A stretch of 64,000 nucleotides of DNA from Ursidibacter maritimus (GCF_009761395.1 NZ_LEKN01000023.1:47279-111278); one strand, 5' to 3'. Counted from the first letter of the stretch, positions 49,162-58,378 are shown. Notes: generated from the sequence alone by a model not told the origin. A program made the numbers and translations.

Positions 49162-49926
49162 ATGTCAGAAGTTTTTCACTTAGGGTTAACGAAAGCAATG
49201 TTAAAAGGAGCAAAAGTTGCGATTGTTCCGGGGGATCCTGCTCGTAGTGAACGCATTGCTGCAAAAATGGAAAATCCAGAATTTTTAGCCTCTACGCGTG
49301 AATATACCTCTTGGCTTGGTTATGTAAATGGACAACCTATTGTGGTTTGCTCAACAGGTATCGGTGGGCCATCAGTGTCAATTTGTGTGGAAGAATTAGC
49401 TCAATTGGGTGTTCGTACATTCCTACGCATCGGTACAACAGGGGCAATTCAACCTCATATCAATGTGGGTGATGTGCTTGTTACAACAGGTGCAGTACGT
49501 TTAGATGGTGCGAGTCGTCATTTTGCACCACTAGAATATCCTGCAGTTGCAGATTTCAGTTGTACTAATGAGCTTTATGCAGCTGCGAAAAATCAAGGTG
49601 TTGAACCTTATGTGGGTATTACTGCATCATCGGATACATTCTACCCAGGGCAAGAGCGTTATGATACGTTCAGCGGTAAAATTTACCGCCATTTTCGCGG
49701 TTCATTGCAACAATGGCAAGAATTGAATGTGATGAATTTTGAAATGGAATCTGGGACACTATTTACAATGTGCTCGGCTTTAGGCTTACGCTCAGGAATG
49801 GTATCTGGCGTCATTGTAAATCGTACTCAACAAGAAATTCCGAATGAATCAACCATCAAAGGCACTGAGAGTAAAGCCATTGATGTTGTGGTTGAAGCGG
49901 CAGGGAAATTAGCGCTTGATTACTAA
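49162..49926 (+). CDS. udp: Uridine phosphorylase
   Basis: Udp splits uridine into uracil and ribose-1-phosphate for nucleoside salvage. The start at 49162 follows AAAGGAGAG and gives [14 protein letters not shown] and 254 residues, the E. coli size; the frame is open upstream without a signal. [13 protein letters not shown] and [20 protein letters not shown] motifs bind phosphate and ribose, and [17 protein letters not shown] and [11 protein letters not shown] contact the uracil. It ends at a hairpin. Confidence 0.96.
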   Translation: MSEVFHLGLTKAMLKGAKVAIVPGDPARSERIAAKMENPEFLASTREYTSWLGYVNGQPIVVCSTGIGGPSVSICVEELAQLGVRTFLRIGTTGAIQPHINVGDVLVTTGAVRLDGASRHFAPLEYPAVADFSCTNELYAAAKNQGVEPYVGITASSDTFYPGQERYDTFSGKIYRHFRGSLQQWQELNVMNFEMESGTLFTMCSALGLRSGMVSGVIVNRTQQEIPNESTIKGTESKAIDVVVEAAGKLALDY

Positions 49927-49939
49927 TTCTACATAGACG

Positions 49940-49979
49940 AAATGCACCTATAGTCAGTGCTAAACGGTGCATTTATTTT
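49940..49979 (+). terminator. Terminator of udp
   Basis: AAATGCACC at 49940-49948 pairs with GGTGCATTT at 49966-49974, and ATTTTA follows. It ends 12 bases before the next start codon. Confidence 0.75.
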
Positions 49980-49991
49980 ATGGAGTATGAA

Positions 49992-50690
49992 ATGAAAAAT
50001 GTTGCAATTTTAATTGACGCTGAAAATATCTGTATTGATATCATAGACGGTGCATTAAGTGATCTCAAACAATTTGGCTCTGTCCGAATCAAACGCATCT
50101 ATGGTGATTTTTCTAAGACACAGTTGCAAAAATGGAAAGATATTGCTTTTAAATACAATTTTGAAACTATCCATCATTTCAGTTGTACTAAAAATAGCAG
50201 TGATATTTTGTTGTCAATTGATGCAGTTGATATATTGTATAGCCATCAGGATATTGACACTTTCTGCCTTTTCTCGAGTGATAGTGATTTCAGCAGTCTT
50301 GTTCAACGATTAAGAAAATCACAAAAACAAGTCATTGGCATCGGCCATATTCCCCCTAATGAAAGTTATAGGCATCTGTTTGAGAAATTCCTACTGATTC
50401 CACACTCCACCAAAATTCCACAAAATACAGTCTCTAAAGTTAAAGAGAAAGAGTCTAAAACCAAAAATGCAGAATTAGAAGATGTTCTAACCGCTTATAA
50501 GAAGTCGAAAAAAGATAATGAAGGCTATGCTAAGCAATCTAATTTTGCTAGCTTTTTGGCTGAGAAAACACGTAAAAAATATGGCAAATTTTCTAATTTT
50601 TTGAAAAATTGCCAATATATCGATCTAATTCCTGATAGTAAAAAGGGGGAGCATAAAATCAAACCTAAAAAGGCATTTTTTGCTCATTAG
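49992..50690 (+). CDS. NYN-domain protein with C-terminal LOTUS-like domain (predicted RNA-binding nuclease)
   Basis: The 232-residue protein starts at 49992, six bases after TGGAG; an ATG at 49980 is too close to that signal. Residues 1-140 form a NYN (PIN-like) domain, with acidic residues in ILIDAENIC, KNSSDILLSIDAVDIL and FSSDSDFSSLVQRLRKS that would bind metal. After a lysine-rich linker, residues 155-232 (LEDVLTAYKKSKKD through SNFASFLAEKTRKKYGKFSN) resemble the OST-HTH/LOTUS RNA-binding domain. The combination suggests RNA cleavage or turnover, but the target is unknown. It is a single gene. Confidence 0.8.
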   Translation: MKNVAILIDAENICIDIIDGALSDLKQFGSVRIKRIYGDFSKTQLQKWKDIAFKYNFETIHHFSCTKNSSDILLSIDAVDILYSHQDIDTFCLFSSDSDFSSLVQRLRKSQKQVIGIGHIPPNESYRHLFEKFLLIPHSTKIPQNTVSKVKEKESKTKNAELEDVLTAYKKSKKDNEGYAKQSNFASFLAEKTRKKYGKFSNFLKNCQYIDLIPDSKKGEHKIKPKKAFFAH

Positions 50691-50695
50691 CCCTA

Positions 50696-50986
50696 TTATG
50701 CTAAACCCAATTTACCAATTTTCATCCCAATATTACCTAGAGCTACTGGGCCGAGATATTCGGCAAGAAAGCGGAATAACTCATCAACATCGTGAAAAAT
50801 ACAATGAGTGTGTAGTTCTTTTTCTACGGTACGAGTAAATTCGTAAGACACTTTTGCATTTTCAATATGAGCTTCTAACTTTAAATAAACTGTTTCAAAA
50901 TAATGGCTCATCGCGCCTTCTAAACCGGGGTCACTAATACGCACGTCCCATTGATTACTAAATAAAAGTTCTGTTTTTTTCGACAT
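50696..50986 (-). CDS. Uncharacterised small protein downstream of glyS
   Basis: I do not recognise the family. The 96-residue acidic protein has no signal peptide or membrane segment. It is rich in aromatic and charged residues (NQWDVRISDPGLEG, FETVYLKLEAHIENA) and ends with a Gly/Leu-rich tail (GNIGMKIGKLGLA). It converges with the NYN gene, five bases away, and is separated from glyS by a terminator, so it probably has its own promoter. A good ribosome-binding site (AGGAAG) precedes the ATG. Confidence 0.65.
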   Translation of the reverse strand: MSKKTELLFSNQWDVRISDPGLEGAMSHYFETVYLKLEAHIENAKVSYEFTRTVEKELHTHCIFHDVDELFRFLAEYLGPVALGNIGMKIGKLGLA

Positions 50987-51024
50987 AATTTCTTCCTGAT
51001 TATATAAAATGAGTAAAATTTCTT

Positions 51025-51057
51025 AAAAAAAGACCGCTTACGTTGCCATAAGCGGTC
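51025..51057 (-). terminator. Terminator of glyS from inverted uptake signals
   Basis: GACCGCTTA and TAAGCGGTC are perfect complements with an 8-base loop. Reading leftward the stem is followed by seven T residues. Each arm is a full AAGCGGTC uptake core. Confidence 0.9.
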
Positions 51058-51070
51058 AGATTAAAGGGAA

Positions 51071-53137
51071 TTATTGCAATAATGAAATATCCGCAACTTG
51101 TAAGAACAAGTTTTGTAGCGTATTTAAAATCGCTAAACGGTTTTGACGCAGTTTTTGATCTTCTGCATTCACCATTACATTATCAAAGAAATTATCTACT
51201 GGCTGACGTAAACTTGCTAATTTATCTAGCACGGCAGTGTAATCGCCTTTAGCAATCAGCGGTTGAACTTCTTTTTCTAATGTCAGCACAGCTTCCGCCA
51301 AGGATTTCTCTGCAGGCTCTACACAAGCGGTGAGATCAATCGCACCAATTGCAATATCCGCTTTCGCAAGAATGTTACTCACACGTTTATTCGCTGCCGC
51401 TAACGCTTCTGCTGCATCTAATGTGCGGAAATGCGATACCGCACGCACTCGTGCATCAAAATCAGATGGTTTAGTCGGACGGCGAGCCAGTACCGCTTGG
51501 ATCACATCTACCGCAATACCTTCATCTTGATACCAGGCACGGAAACGACCAAGCATAAAGTCCACTACATCTTCAACCACATTGGTATTCGTCAGTTTAT
51601 CGCCGAAAAGTGCGGTGGATTTTTTCACAATTTCTGCCAGATCAAGCGGTAAGTTTTTCTCAACAATAATGCGTAACGCACCTAATGCTGCACGACGTAA
51701 TGCAAATGGGTCGGCACTGCCTTTTGGTGCTTGACCGATACCGAAAATTCCTGTGAGCGTATCGAATTTATCGGCTAAAGCTACACTACTTGCCACCAGT
51801 GATTTTGGCAACGCATCGCCCGCAAAGCGTGGCATATATTGCTCATTTAACGCCACCGCCACTTCTTCATCTTCACCATCGTGGCGAGCATAGTGCATTC
51901 CCATCACGCCTTGCGTATCGGTAAATTCAAACACCATATTTGTCATTAAATCGCATTTTGACAGTAAACCTGCACGTTTTGCTTTAGTTTCATCTGCCCC
52001 AATCTGTTTTGCAATCTCGCCTGCAAGCTGTTCAATACGAGCGGTTTTATCACGTAATGTACCAAGCTGTTGTTGGAATAAAACGGTTTCTAAACGTGGT
52101 AATTGATCTTCCAAACGCTGTTTTAAGTCGGTTTTAAAGAAGAATTCCGCATCTGTTAAACGTGGGCGAACCACTTTTTCGTTCCCTTCAATGATTTTAC
52201 TTGGATCATCAGGGTTGATATTCGATACAAAGATAAAGTGTGGAAGAAGTTTTCCGTCTTTGTCATAAATCGGGAAGTATTTTTGGTCGCCTTTCATTGT
52301 GTAAACCAAAGCTTCCGCAGGAACAGCTAAGAAACGCTCTTCAAATTTTGCCGCAAGCACATTCGGATATTCAACAAGGGAGGTGACTTCATCAAGTAAA
52401 TCATCTTCAATATCTGCTACACCACCTAAAGCGGTTGCTTTCGCTTGAGCTTTTGCAAAAATTTCAGAACGGCGTTCGTTGAAATCCGCAATCACAGAAC
52501 CTTTTTCTCTCAGTAATTGTGGGTATTGATCGGCGTGATCGATTTGGAATTGACGTTCGCCTAAGAAACGGTGTCCACGAATGGTACGACCGCTAGCTAC
52601 ACCTAAAATCTCGCCTTCAATTAACTCATCGCCTAACAATAAAGTGACCGTATGCACTGGGCGAACAAATTGTTCGGTTTTATCGCCCCAACGCATTGTT
52701 TTTGGAATAGGTAACTTCGCAAGAGAATTGCTGATGATGCCAACAAGCAAGTTTCGGGTCGGCTGACCTTCAATCACTGCACGATGAACTAGCCATTCGC
52801 CTTTGTCAGTAGCGATACGCTCCGCTTGCTCAACGGTAATGCCACAGCCTTTCGCCCAGCCTTCAGCCGCTTTGGTCGGCTTGCCTTCTGTATCAAACGC
52901 TGCTGACACAGCAGGCCCACGTTTCTCGATTTCTTTACTCGGTTGAGCGGTTGCTAAACCTAGCACTTTCACCGCTAAACGGCGAGGGGCTGCAAACCAT
53001 TCTACTTTATCAAAAGTTAAACCTGCTTGGTTTAATTCTTGTTCTACATTTTCTGCAAACGCAGTCGCTAATTTTTTGAGTGCCTTCGGTGGCAGCTCTT
53101 CAGTGCCGATCTCGGCGAGGAAGTTTTGTGTTGTCAT
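51071..53137 (-). CDS. glyS: Glycyl-tRNA synthetase beta subunit
   Basis: GlyS works with GlyQ in the alpha2-beta2 glycyl-tRNA synthetase and binds the tRNA. The 688-residue product starts [20 protein letters not shown] and contains [18 protein letters not shown] and [20 protein letters not shown], near-invariant in the family. The C-terminal anticodon-binding domain ends [18 protein letters not shown]. Length is that of E. coli (689). glyQ is not adjacent: a small unknown gene lies directly upstream. A Haemophilus-type uptake core lies inside at about 51608. Confidence 0.97.
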   Translation of the reverse strand: MTTQNFLAEIGTEELPPKALKKLATAFAENVEQELNQAGLTFDKVEWFAAPRRLAVKVLGLATAQPSKEIEKRGPAVSAAFDTEGKPTKAAEGWAKGCGITVEQAERIATDKGEWLVHRAVIEGQPTRNLLVGIISNSLAKLPIPKTMRWGDKTEQFVRPVHTVTLLLGDELIEGEILGVASGRTIRGHRFLGERQFQIDHADQYPQLLREKGSVIADFNERRSEIFAKAQAKATALGGVADIEDDLLDEVTSLVEYPNVLAAKFEERFLAVPAEALVYTMKGDQKYFPIYDKDGKLLPHFIFVSNINPDDPSKIIEGNEKVVRPRLTDAEFFFKTDLKQRLEDQLPRLETVLFQQQLGTLRDKTARIEQLAGEIAKQIGADETKAKRAGLLSKCDLMTNMVFEFTDTQGVMGMHYARHDGEDEEVAVALNEQYMPRFAGDALPKSLVASSVALADKFDTLTGIFGIGQAPKGSADPFALRRAALGALRIIVEKNLPLDLAEIVKKSTALFGDKLTNTNVVEDVVDFMLGRFRAWYQDEGIAVDVIQAVLARRPTKPSDFDARVRAVSHFRTLDAAEALAAANKRVSNILAKADIAIGAIDLTACVEPAEKSLAEAVLTLEKEVQPLIAKGDYTAVLDKLASLRQPVDNFFDNVMVNAEDQKLRQNRLAILNTLQNLFLQVADISLLQ

Positions 53138-53147
53138 TTTGTTTTCT

Positions 53148-53540
53148 CTATTTTGAATTATTTATTTTTCTATTAAATTCACCTTCTAATTCGCCATTTT
53201 GAGGGTTTATTTTAAACTTAACATCATAATCTTTATAAATTGCCATAATTAAACCAATACCAACAAAGACTACAGCAATAATTACCGCAATTTCCAAGCC
53301 AGTCAATGTTGCAACAGCTCCTGCAGTAGCAACCCCTAATCCGCCAGTAATACCTCCTGTTGCAGGAGCTACAACAATTCCAGCGATAGCCGCAGATAAA
53401 ATACCTAAAGACCACTTACTAAGTGTATTAATTTTTCGTCCCTTTTGAATTTTTTCTGCCAGTTCACCTTTTACAATAAAATGTATTTCTTTATTTTTAA
53501 TTGCATTTTCTAATTCTGCTTTTGTTGTGATTATTTTCAT
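53148..53540 (-). CDS. Hypothetical membrane protein upstream of glyS
   Basis: The family is not recognised. The 130-residue protein has a polar N-terminus (residues 1-42), two glycine/alanine-rich hydrophobic segments (about 43-72 and 78-105), and a charged tail ([20 protein letters not shown]). The glycine-rich hairpin recalls membrane-inserting peptides or holin-like proteins, but there is no homology to support that. It ends 11 bp before glyS and could be co-transcribed with it. The position between where glyQ and glyS would normally sit suggests an insertion. Confidence 0.6.
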   Translation of the reverse strand: MKIITTKAELENAIKNKEIHFIVKGELAEKIQKGRKINTLSKWSLGILSAAIAGIVVAPATGGITGGLGVATAGAVATLTGLEIAVIIAVVFVGIGLIMAIYKDYDVKFKINPQNGELEGEFNRKINNSK

Positions 53541-53670
53541 AAGAATCTCTTAATTTCTGTCGGTAGTATTTTTAGCTATTTCAACCCCCGATAGCACTCG
53601 TGTTCACACGAGTACTTACTCTTTATTTAAAATTACAGCACTCGTCAAAGAATAGCTCTATCTTATCTAT

Positions 53671-53727
53671 ACAAGCGGTACATTTTTCAGAAAATTTGCA
53701 AAAATAGTTAGAAATCCTACCGCTTGT
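53671..53727 (-). terminator. Inverted uptake-signal pair upstream of the 53.1-kb gene
   Basis: ACAAGCGGTA at 53671 and TACCGCTTGT at 53718-53727 are exact complements separated by a GCAAAA-rich stretch. The hairpin could end leftward transcripts from the DUF559 gene. Confidence 0.6.
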
Positions 53728-53755
53728 TTATTCTCTCACTTCGTTTTAACATCTG

Positions 53756-53792
53756 CCAAATCTCCCCTAGCCCCTCTTTGCTAAAGAGGGGG
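53756..53792 (+). repeat. Inverted copy of the DUF559-associated repeat
   Basis: CAAATCTCCCCTAGCCCCTC followed by TTTGCTAAAGAGGGGGA is the same motif as in the two downstream units (53831-54068), but in the opposite orientation. It also contains an internal palindrome, CCCCTCTTTGCTAAAGAGGGG. Confidence 0.75.
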
Positions 53793-53830
53793 ACTGGAAT
53801 TGTGCAAAAATTAAGTTCTGTGAGCTACTT

Positions 53831-54068
53831 TGCATTTTAAATTTTATTGTCAATGAAGAACTTAATTCTCTAAATTCTTGGAGATCCGATCCCCCTCTTT
53901 AAGGGGCTAGGGGAGATTTGTCCTAGCCTTCTCAAAATAAACTTCATCATTGCATTTTAAATGTTCTTATTACTGATGAAGAACGCAATTCTCTAAATTC
54001 TTGGAGATCTGGTCCCTCTATTTAGTAAAGAGGAGCTAGGGGAGATTTGTCCTAACCTTCTCCAAAAA
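53831..54068 (-). repeat. Two tandem units of about 120 bp carrying DUF559 gene-tail sequence
   Basis: TGCATTTTAAA starts both units, at 53831 and at 53951, exactly 120 bp apart. Each unit continues with a GAAGAAC segment, then AATTCTCTAAATTCTTGGAG, then CCCTCT and GCTAGGGGAGATTTGTCCTA. The second unit runs into the real end of the DUF559 gene. The first unit has the same tail joined directly to TCTCAAAATAAACTTCATCATTGC, which matches a more internal part of that gene (about 54097-54123). It is therefore an internally deleted copy of the gene end. Confidence 0.8.
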
Positions 54069-54407
54069 CAAATAAATCTGCTCTATCACCGCTTCAATCT
54101 CAAAATATATTTCATCATTGCTAAACCGCATTACGGTAAATCCTAGAGAGTTTAGTTCCGCATCACGCAAGCGGTCTTTTTCCTGATAATCAGGTTCGTA
54201 ATGTTGGCTACCGTCTAATTCAATAATCAACTTTGCTTTCGGGCAGTAAAAATCCACAATGTAATTCAACAGTGGCTTTTGGCGGTTAAAACGAAAACCT
54301 AAAAGCTGATCTCGGTTTATCCGTTGCCATAATTTTCTTTCCACATCTGTTTGTTCAGTGCGAAGTTTCTGTGAGAGTGGTTTGAGTGATTTTGAGTAAG
54401 GTTGCAT
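54036..54407 (-). CDS. DUF559/Vsr-like endonuclease-domain protein
   Basis: The 123-residue protein belongs to the DUF559 family, with a PD-(D/E)xK-like core related to very-short-patch repair nucleases. Diagnostic blocks are TDVERKLWQRINRDQLLGFR, FNRQKPLLNYIVDFYCP and KLIIELDGSQH, the last two holding the likely catalytic acids. The remaining fold, VMRFSNDEIYFE, is intact. Its last ten codons (FLEKVRTNLP) lie inside the repeat described here. DUF559 genes of this type often occur with such palindromic repeats, and their role is not established. Confidence 0.85.
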   Translation of the reverse strand: MQPYSKSLKPLSQKLRTEQTDVERKLWQRINRDQLLGFRFNRQKPLLNYIVDFYCPKAKLIIELDGSQHYEPDYQEKDRLRDAELNSLGFTVMRFSNDEIYFEIEAVIEQIYLFLEKVRTNLP

Positions 54408-54457
54408 ATTAAGTCTCCCTTAAATTTTACAAAATTCTCACAAAAAGCACCGCACTT

Positions 54458-54721
54458 TTATTTAAATACTGAACTTAAGTCATCTTTATCCAAAACGACC
54501 CTCTCATTAGCCAATAACAAAGCTGGAATTCCGATATGGCTGTTTTGTTTAGCGTGGTCGAAAGCAGAATGACGATCTCGCAAGAATAGAAAACGTTTGT
54601 AGTTTGCCATTGATTCCAAAATATTTACGCTTTCATAATCCACGTTTAAACGGGCTAACTCTGCCACGAAAGGCTCAGTATCGGGGCAGAGATGGGCAAA
54701 AAAGAGTGCGGGTTTTGTCAT
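54458..54721 (-). CDS. Glutaredoxin-like small protein
   Basis: The 87-residue protein looks like a short thioredoxin/glutaredoxin fold. It starts ALFFAHLCPDTEPFVAELA with a single cysteine where CxxC would be (CPDT), then VDYESVNILESMAN. It carries a cis-Pro-like HIGIPALLLANE. A one-cysteine site suggests a monothiol role or loss of oxidoreductase activity. It lies between a DUF2322-like gene and the DUF559 gene. A Haemophilus-type uptake core (AAAAGTGCGGT) overlaps its 3' end. Confidence 0.7.
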   Translation of the reverse strand: MTKPALFFAHLCPDTEPFVAELARLNVDYESVNILESMANYKRFLFLRDRHSAFDHAKQNSHIGIPALLLANERVVLDKDDLSSVFK

Positions 54722-54748
54722 TTCTTATATCTTATTCAGTAAGAAAAA

Positions 54749-55069
54749 TTAGCTTTTTCGAATCGGTTTTAATACTAAGGTTTTATCTGATGCAATCACA
54801 TCAAGAAGTAAATCAATATTAGGGTGCTTGCCAATATTTAGTTTGGCATCTTCGACGTGTTCTGCAAACCACTCAACACCTTGTTGAGCCGATTGTTTAT
54901 TAAGTTGTTTATCAAAGGTTTCTGCTAATGCATTATAGAGCTTTAATGAACCTAATTTACCTTCAATGGCGGGAATATGGTGAATAACATTACCGTCTGA
55001 ATCAGCGACATCTAAACCTGATAGATGGTCAATATCAGGGAAGGTTGATAAATAATCTTTGAACTGCAT
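54749..55069 (-). CDS. DUF2322-like small protein
   Basis: The 106-residue soluble protein resembles the DUF2322 family of unknown function. Typical features are FKDYLSTFPDIDHLSGLDV, DGNVIHHIPAIEGKLGSLK and WFAEHVEDAKLNIGKHPNID. No catalytic motif is evident. It lies 15 bp after ftsN and 27 bp before the glutaredoxin-like gene, so the three may be one transcript. Confidence 0.65.
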   Translation of the reverse strand: MQFKDYLSTFPDIDHLSGLDVADSDGNVIHHIPAIEGKLGSLKLYNALAETFDKQLNKQSAQQGVEWFAEHVEDAKLNIGKHPNIDLLLDVIASDKTLVLKPIRKS

Positions 55070-55084
55070 AGACTTTCCTTAAAT

Positions 55085-55921
55085 TTACATACCAATAATT
55101 AGACATTCAGCAACGCTACGAGCATTAGACTGTGCGGCTGAAGCTGCTGATCTATCGCCAATTGGACCGACAAAAACACGATTCCAGTCAGCACTGCTGC
55201 TAATACGAGCGTTATAACCTGCCATTGCTAAACGCGCTTGCATATTTTCAGCTTGAGCTTTATTTTTAAATGCACCACATTGCAAGCCAAACTTACCGCT
55301 TGATTTAGGTGCTTCTGAAGCGGATTTAGTGGTTGCAACAATTTTTTGCTGAGCTGTATCTTTCTGTGTTGTTTTCTCTTGCTCTTGTTTTTGTTGTTCT
55401 GCTTTCTTAGCTTGTTCTTGCTGTTTTCTTAGTTCGGCAGCTTGCTTACGCTTTTCTTCAGCAATTCTTTGCTCTTCAGCTTTCTTCGCTAACGCCGCTT
55501 GAGTATCTTCAGGCGTCGCAACTTCGGCTACATCTTCTGTTTCTTGAGTGCCTGACTGATTAGCAACAGCTTGGGTTTGTTGCTCTAATTTGCGTTTTTC
55601 CGCCTCTTTTTGTTGTTGGATTTTTTGTTCTTGTTCTTTCGTTAATTGAGCCAATTTTGAGTTTTTATCGACTGGCACTTCACGTGTTTCAAGATCTTTA
55701 ATATAGCTATACACTTCTTCTGGGCGACTTGGTAAGCTACTTTTCGGTTGTTGAGATTGAGCTTGTGGGGCAACCACAGTCGGTTGCTTATTGTTATTAT
55801 CAGATAACAACAGCAGTGCTAAACCACTTAAAATAAGTAGCAAAATAATAATGATAAGAATAAGAAATTTATTTCCACTCTTTTTGTTTTTTGAACGAGC
55901 AGCATAATCACGATTTGGCAC
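55085..55921 (-). CDS. ftsN: Cell division protein FtsN (SPOR-domain)
   Basis: The 278-residue protein has a short cytoplasmic N-terminus (RDYAARSKNKKSG), one transmembrane helix (about 19-40), a long Gln/Lys/Glu/Ala-rich region (about 85-200) that is probably helical, and a C-terminal SPOR domain (about 205-278; FGLQCGAFKNKAQAENMQAR and VFVGPIGDRSAA). The RDY start and layout match FtsN, which activates septal peptidoglycan synthesis and binds denuded glycan through SPOR. A generic SPOR protein cannot be fully excluded. Confidence 0.85.
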   Translation of the reverse strand: MPNRDYAARSKNKKSGNKFLILIIIILLLILSGLALLLLSDNNNKQPTVVAPQAQSQQPKSSLPSRPEEVYSYIKDLETREVPVDKNSKLAQLTKEQEQKIQQQKEAEKRKLEQQTQAVANQSGTQETEDVAEVATPEDTQAALAKKAEEQRIAEEKRKQAAELRKQQEQAKKAEQQKQEQEKTTQKDTAQQKIVATTKSASEAPKSSGKFGLQCGAFKNKAQAENMQARLAMAGYNARISSSADWNRVFVGPIGDRSAASAAQSNARSVAECLIIGM

Positions 55922-56006
55922 AATGACCCCTAAATAAATGTAATTTATAATCGAACAATAGTACTAAAAATTTCCGTTTTTGGCTAGGGAATCGACTGTG
56001 AAATCA

Positions 56007-56633
56007 TTACACAATATTCCCATTTTCAACCTGAATAACGGACGTAAAAAGCTGTTTTACTTCATCAAATTGGTGGGTAACCATCAGTAATGTCAGATTT
56101 TTTTGGATACACAGGGTATAAACTAACTCTTGTAATTCTTCTCGTCTGATTGGATCTAAAGCTGAAAAGGGTTCATCTAAGAGAAAGATCGGTTTATCTC
56201 GTAATAGCGTTCTTGCCAATGCTACACGCTGTTTTTGCCCACCCGATAATTTATCTGCTCGGCGTGATAGGAAATCCGCTATCCCCATTTGATAAGCGAT
56301 CTCTTCTACTTTGTTATTTTGGGATTGGCTTAATCGCAAACTCGGGGTTAAACCTAGTCCTATATTCTGTGAAACAGTTAAATGTGGAAAAAGATTATTG
56401 TCTTGGAATAGCATTGAAACAGGTCTGTCTGCTGGTTGCGTATGCGTATGATTTTGCCCTGCAAGGTAAACTTCACCTTGGTTTGCTAGCTCAAATCCAG
56501 CAATTAAATTGAGTAACGTGCTTTTTCCTGAACCACTTTCACCGATAACTGCAACTCTCTCACCTTTTGCAATATTTAACTTAAATTTCATCGGCAGTTC
56601 AGGATAGTCAAATTCGACATTCATTTGGATCAT
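56007..56633 (-). CDS. thiQ: Thiamine ABC transporter ATP-binding protein ThiQ
   Basis: The 208-residue ATPase has Walker A (GESGSGKST), signature (LSGGQKQRVALARTLL) and Walker B (PIFLLDEPFSALDP). The sequence around PVSMLFQDNNLFPHLTVSQN matches ThiQ. It energises uptake of thiamine and its phosphates. Its start overlaps the thiP stop by four bases. Confidence 0.9.
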   Translation of the reverse strand: MIQMNVEFDYPELPMKFKLNIAKGERVAVIGESGSGKSTLLNLIAGFELANQGEVYLAGQNHTHTQPADRPVSMLFQDNNLFPHLTVSQNIGLGLTPSLRLSQSQNNKVEEIAYQMGIADFLSRRADKLSGGQKQRVALARTLLRDKPIFLLDEPFSALDPIRREELQELVYTLCIQKNLTLLMVTHQFDEVKQLFTSVIQVENGNIV

Positions 56634-58219
56634 CTGTTTTGTTCTCGCTGTTCAATAATCAAAAATGGTAAAAAAGCAAGGAGCATTAACATCAATGCTG
56701 TCACTGCAGCATCGTCCATTCGGTAGCTCCCTAATTGTTGATAAAGCAGATAAGGTAATGTACTAAAATCAGGGCTACCGAAAAAGGCAATGACGGTAAA
56801 ACTGCCTAAACTAGCCGACATTGCAAGGGCAAAAGCATTACGAAGCGGTCGGATCAGGTAATTTTTTTCCACAATCCACCAACGGCGAAAGCCTGTAATA
56901 CCTAATTCTCTTGCTAATTTATCGTGAGTAATAAAGGCTTCCCAAACCGCCGTAAATAACAAGCGATAAATGTAGGGCAGTAGCATCAATCCGTTACATA
57001 TTCCAACTAAGCATAAAAGTTGCCAAGTAGAAAGCGGTGTATCTATCAATAATAAAAACAGACCGACAGCTAACATAAATACAGGCATAATTAACGGATA
57101 AGTCGCTACTCCGGCGAGAAAACTATGGGTAATTTTATGTTTTTGATAAGCTAAATTCTTTGCTTCAAGGGCAATCAAATAGGCGATAACAATCACTGTT
57201 ACCGCCGCAATCGCACTGATTAAGAGCGAGAATCGTGTTGCTTCCCAAAGTAACGGGTTGGTTAAGCGTGTAAAGAAGTGAGAAACACTAATGCCTGTCC
57301 AGATAACATTTGCGATAGGTATTAAGATCATCATTCCCATTAGCATCATAATGCCTTGTAATAACCATTTATTAACACCCTTAGCTTGTGGTTTCCAAAT
57401 ATGATCGACTGGAATAGCGGTATTTTTCCCCTGAGAAAATGCAAATTTCGTCAAAATATCCATCGTAATTTGTAAGATAACCCCGACTAGAATTTGGGTC
57501 ATAATCAACATTACCGCTTTTGCAAAATCAAATTCGAAAGTCACCGCTTGATAAATGGCAACTTCAAGAGTGCTATATTTCGGTCCACCACCTAGCATTA
57601 ACACAATCGGGAAACTGGTAAAACAGATCAGAAAAATATTCATAAAGGTATAAGGTAATACCTTTTTCAACATTGGCAATTCGACAATTTGCACATATCG
57701 CCAACCCTGTAAATTTAATTGAGCGGCAAGTTGATGCTGGCTACTTGGGATTAAATGTAACGCGTCCAAACAATATTTAGTCGCCAACGGAATGTTGAAG
57801 AATAAATGAGCAAGCAAAATACCTTGCAAACCATATAGATTAAAGGTGGCGGGAATGTCTAAAAATGTTAAGAGCTGCATTACCCAACCTGAATTGCCCC
57901 ATACTCCGATAATGGCAAAAATAACCACTAAAGATGGCAATGCCCACGCAAATGAGATGAGCTTATAGAGCAAGCCTTTACCTTTAAAATTGAGATAAAA
58001 AAAACTGCGAGCGAGAAAAACGCCTAAAATTGTAGAAAAAAATGCAGAAAGTAGTGCTTGCCATAAGCTCTGTTTGAGAATTTGTAAGGCTTCCCCAACA
58101 GACCAAAAAGTTTCATCGGCACGATGTTCAAATAACGCCCATAAACTAAACACATAAAGTGCCACAATAATGGTGTAAATCGACCAAGCAGAAAAAGCAG
58201 TAAATCGGCGTAGCATCAC
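56630..58219 (-). CDS. thiP: Thiamine ABC transporter permease ThiP
   Basis: The 529-residue protein is a double-length permease with about twelve membrane helices. It has two EAA-type loops, AAQLNLQGWRYVQIVELPML and ARELGITGFRRWWIVEKNYL. LYGLQGILLAHLFFNIPLAT and STLPYLLYQQLGSYRMDDAA match ThiP. The binding-protein gene thiB, expected upstream in a thiBPQ operon, is absent here, and no TPP riboswitch is apparent in the short leader. Confidence 0.9.
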   Translation of the reverse strand: MMLRRFTAFSAWSIYTIIVALYVFSLWALFEHRADETFWSVGEALQILKQSLWQALLSAFFSTILGVFLARSFFYLNFKGKGLLYKLISFAWALPSLVVIFAIIGVWGNSGWVMQLLTFLDIPATFNLYGLQGILLAHLFFNIPLATKYCLDALHLIPSSQHQLAAQLNLQGWRYVQIVELPMLKKVLPYTFMNIFLICFTSFPIVLMLGGGPKYSTLEVAIYQAVTFEFDFAKAVMLIMTQILVGVILQITMDILTKFAFSQGKNTAIPVDHIWKPQAKGVNKWLLQGIMMLMGMMILIPIANVIWTGISVSHFFTRLTNPLLWEATRFSLLISAIAAVTVIVIAYLIALEAKNLAYQKHKITHSFLAGVATYPLIMPVFMLAVGLFLLLIDTPLSTWQLLCLVGICNGLMLLPYIYRLLFTAVWEAFITHDKLARELGITGFRRWWIVEKNYLIRPLRNAFALAMSASLGSFTVIAFFGSPDFSTLPYLLYQQLGSYRMDDAAVTALMLMLLAFLPFLIIEQREQNR

Positions 58220-58378
58220 ATATCATAATAAAAAGAATAGATAAGCTAATTTACCCTATTTCATTGATGTAGTCGATGATGTTTAAAACGGGATAAAGTC
58301 ATCGTAGGTTTGTTCTTTCTCAAAGAAATTTATCATTGTCTCTGCTACGCTCTGCTTTTTATCGATTAAGGAGATATT

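Noticed and set aside
53590..54068. CRISPR array
   Set aside because: The repeats here are about 120 bp, only two tandem units plus one inverted copy, without short repeats and unique spacers; they match the DUF559 gene tail instead.
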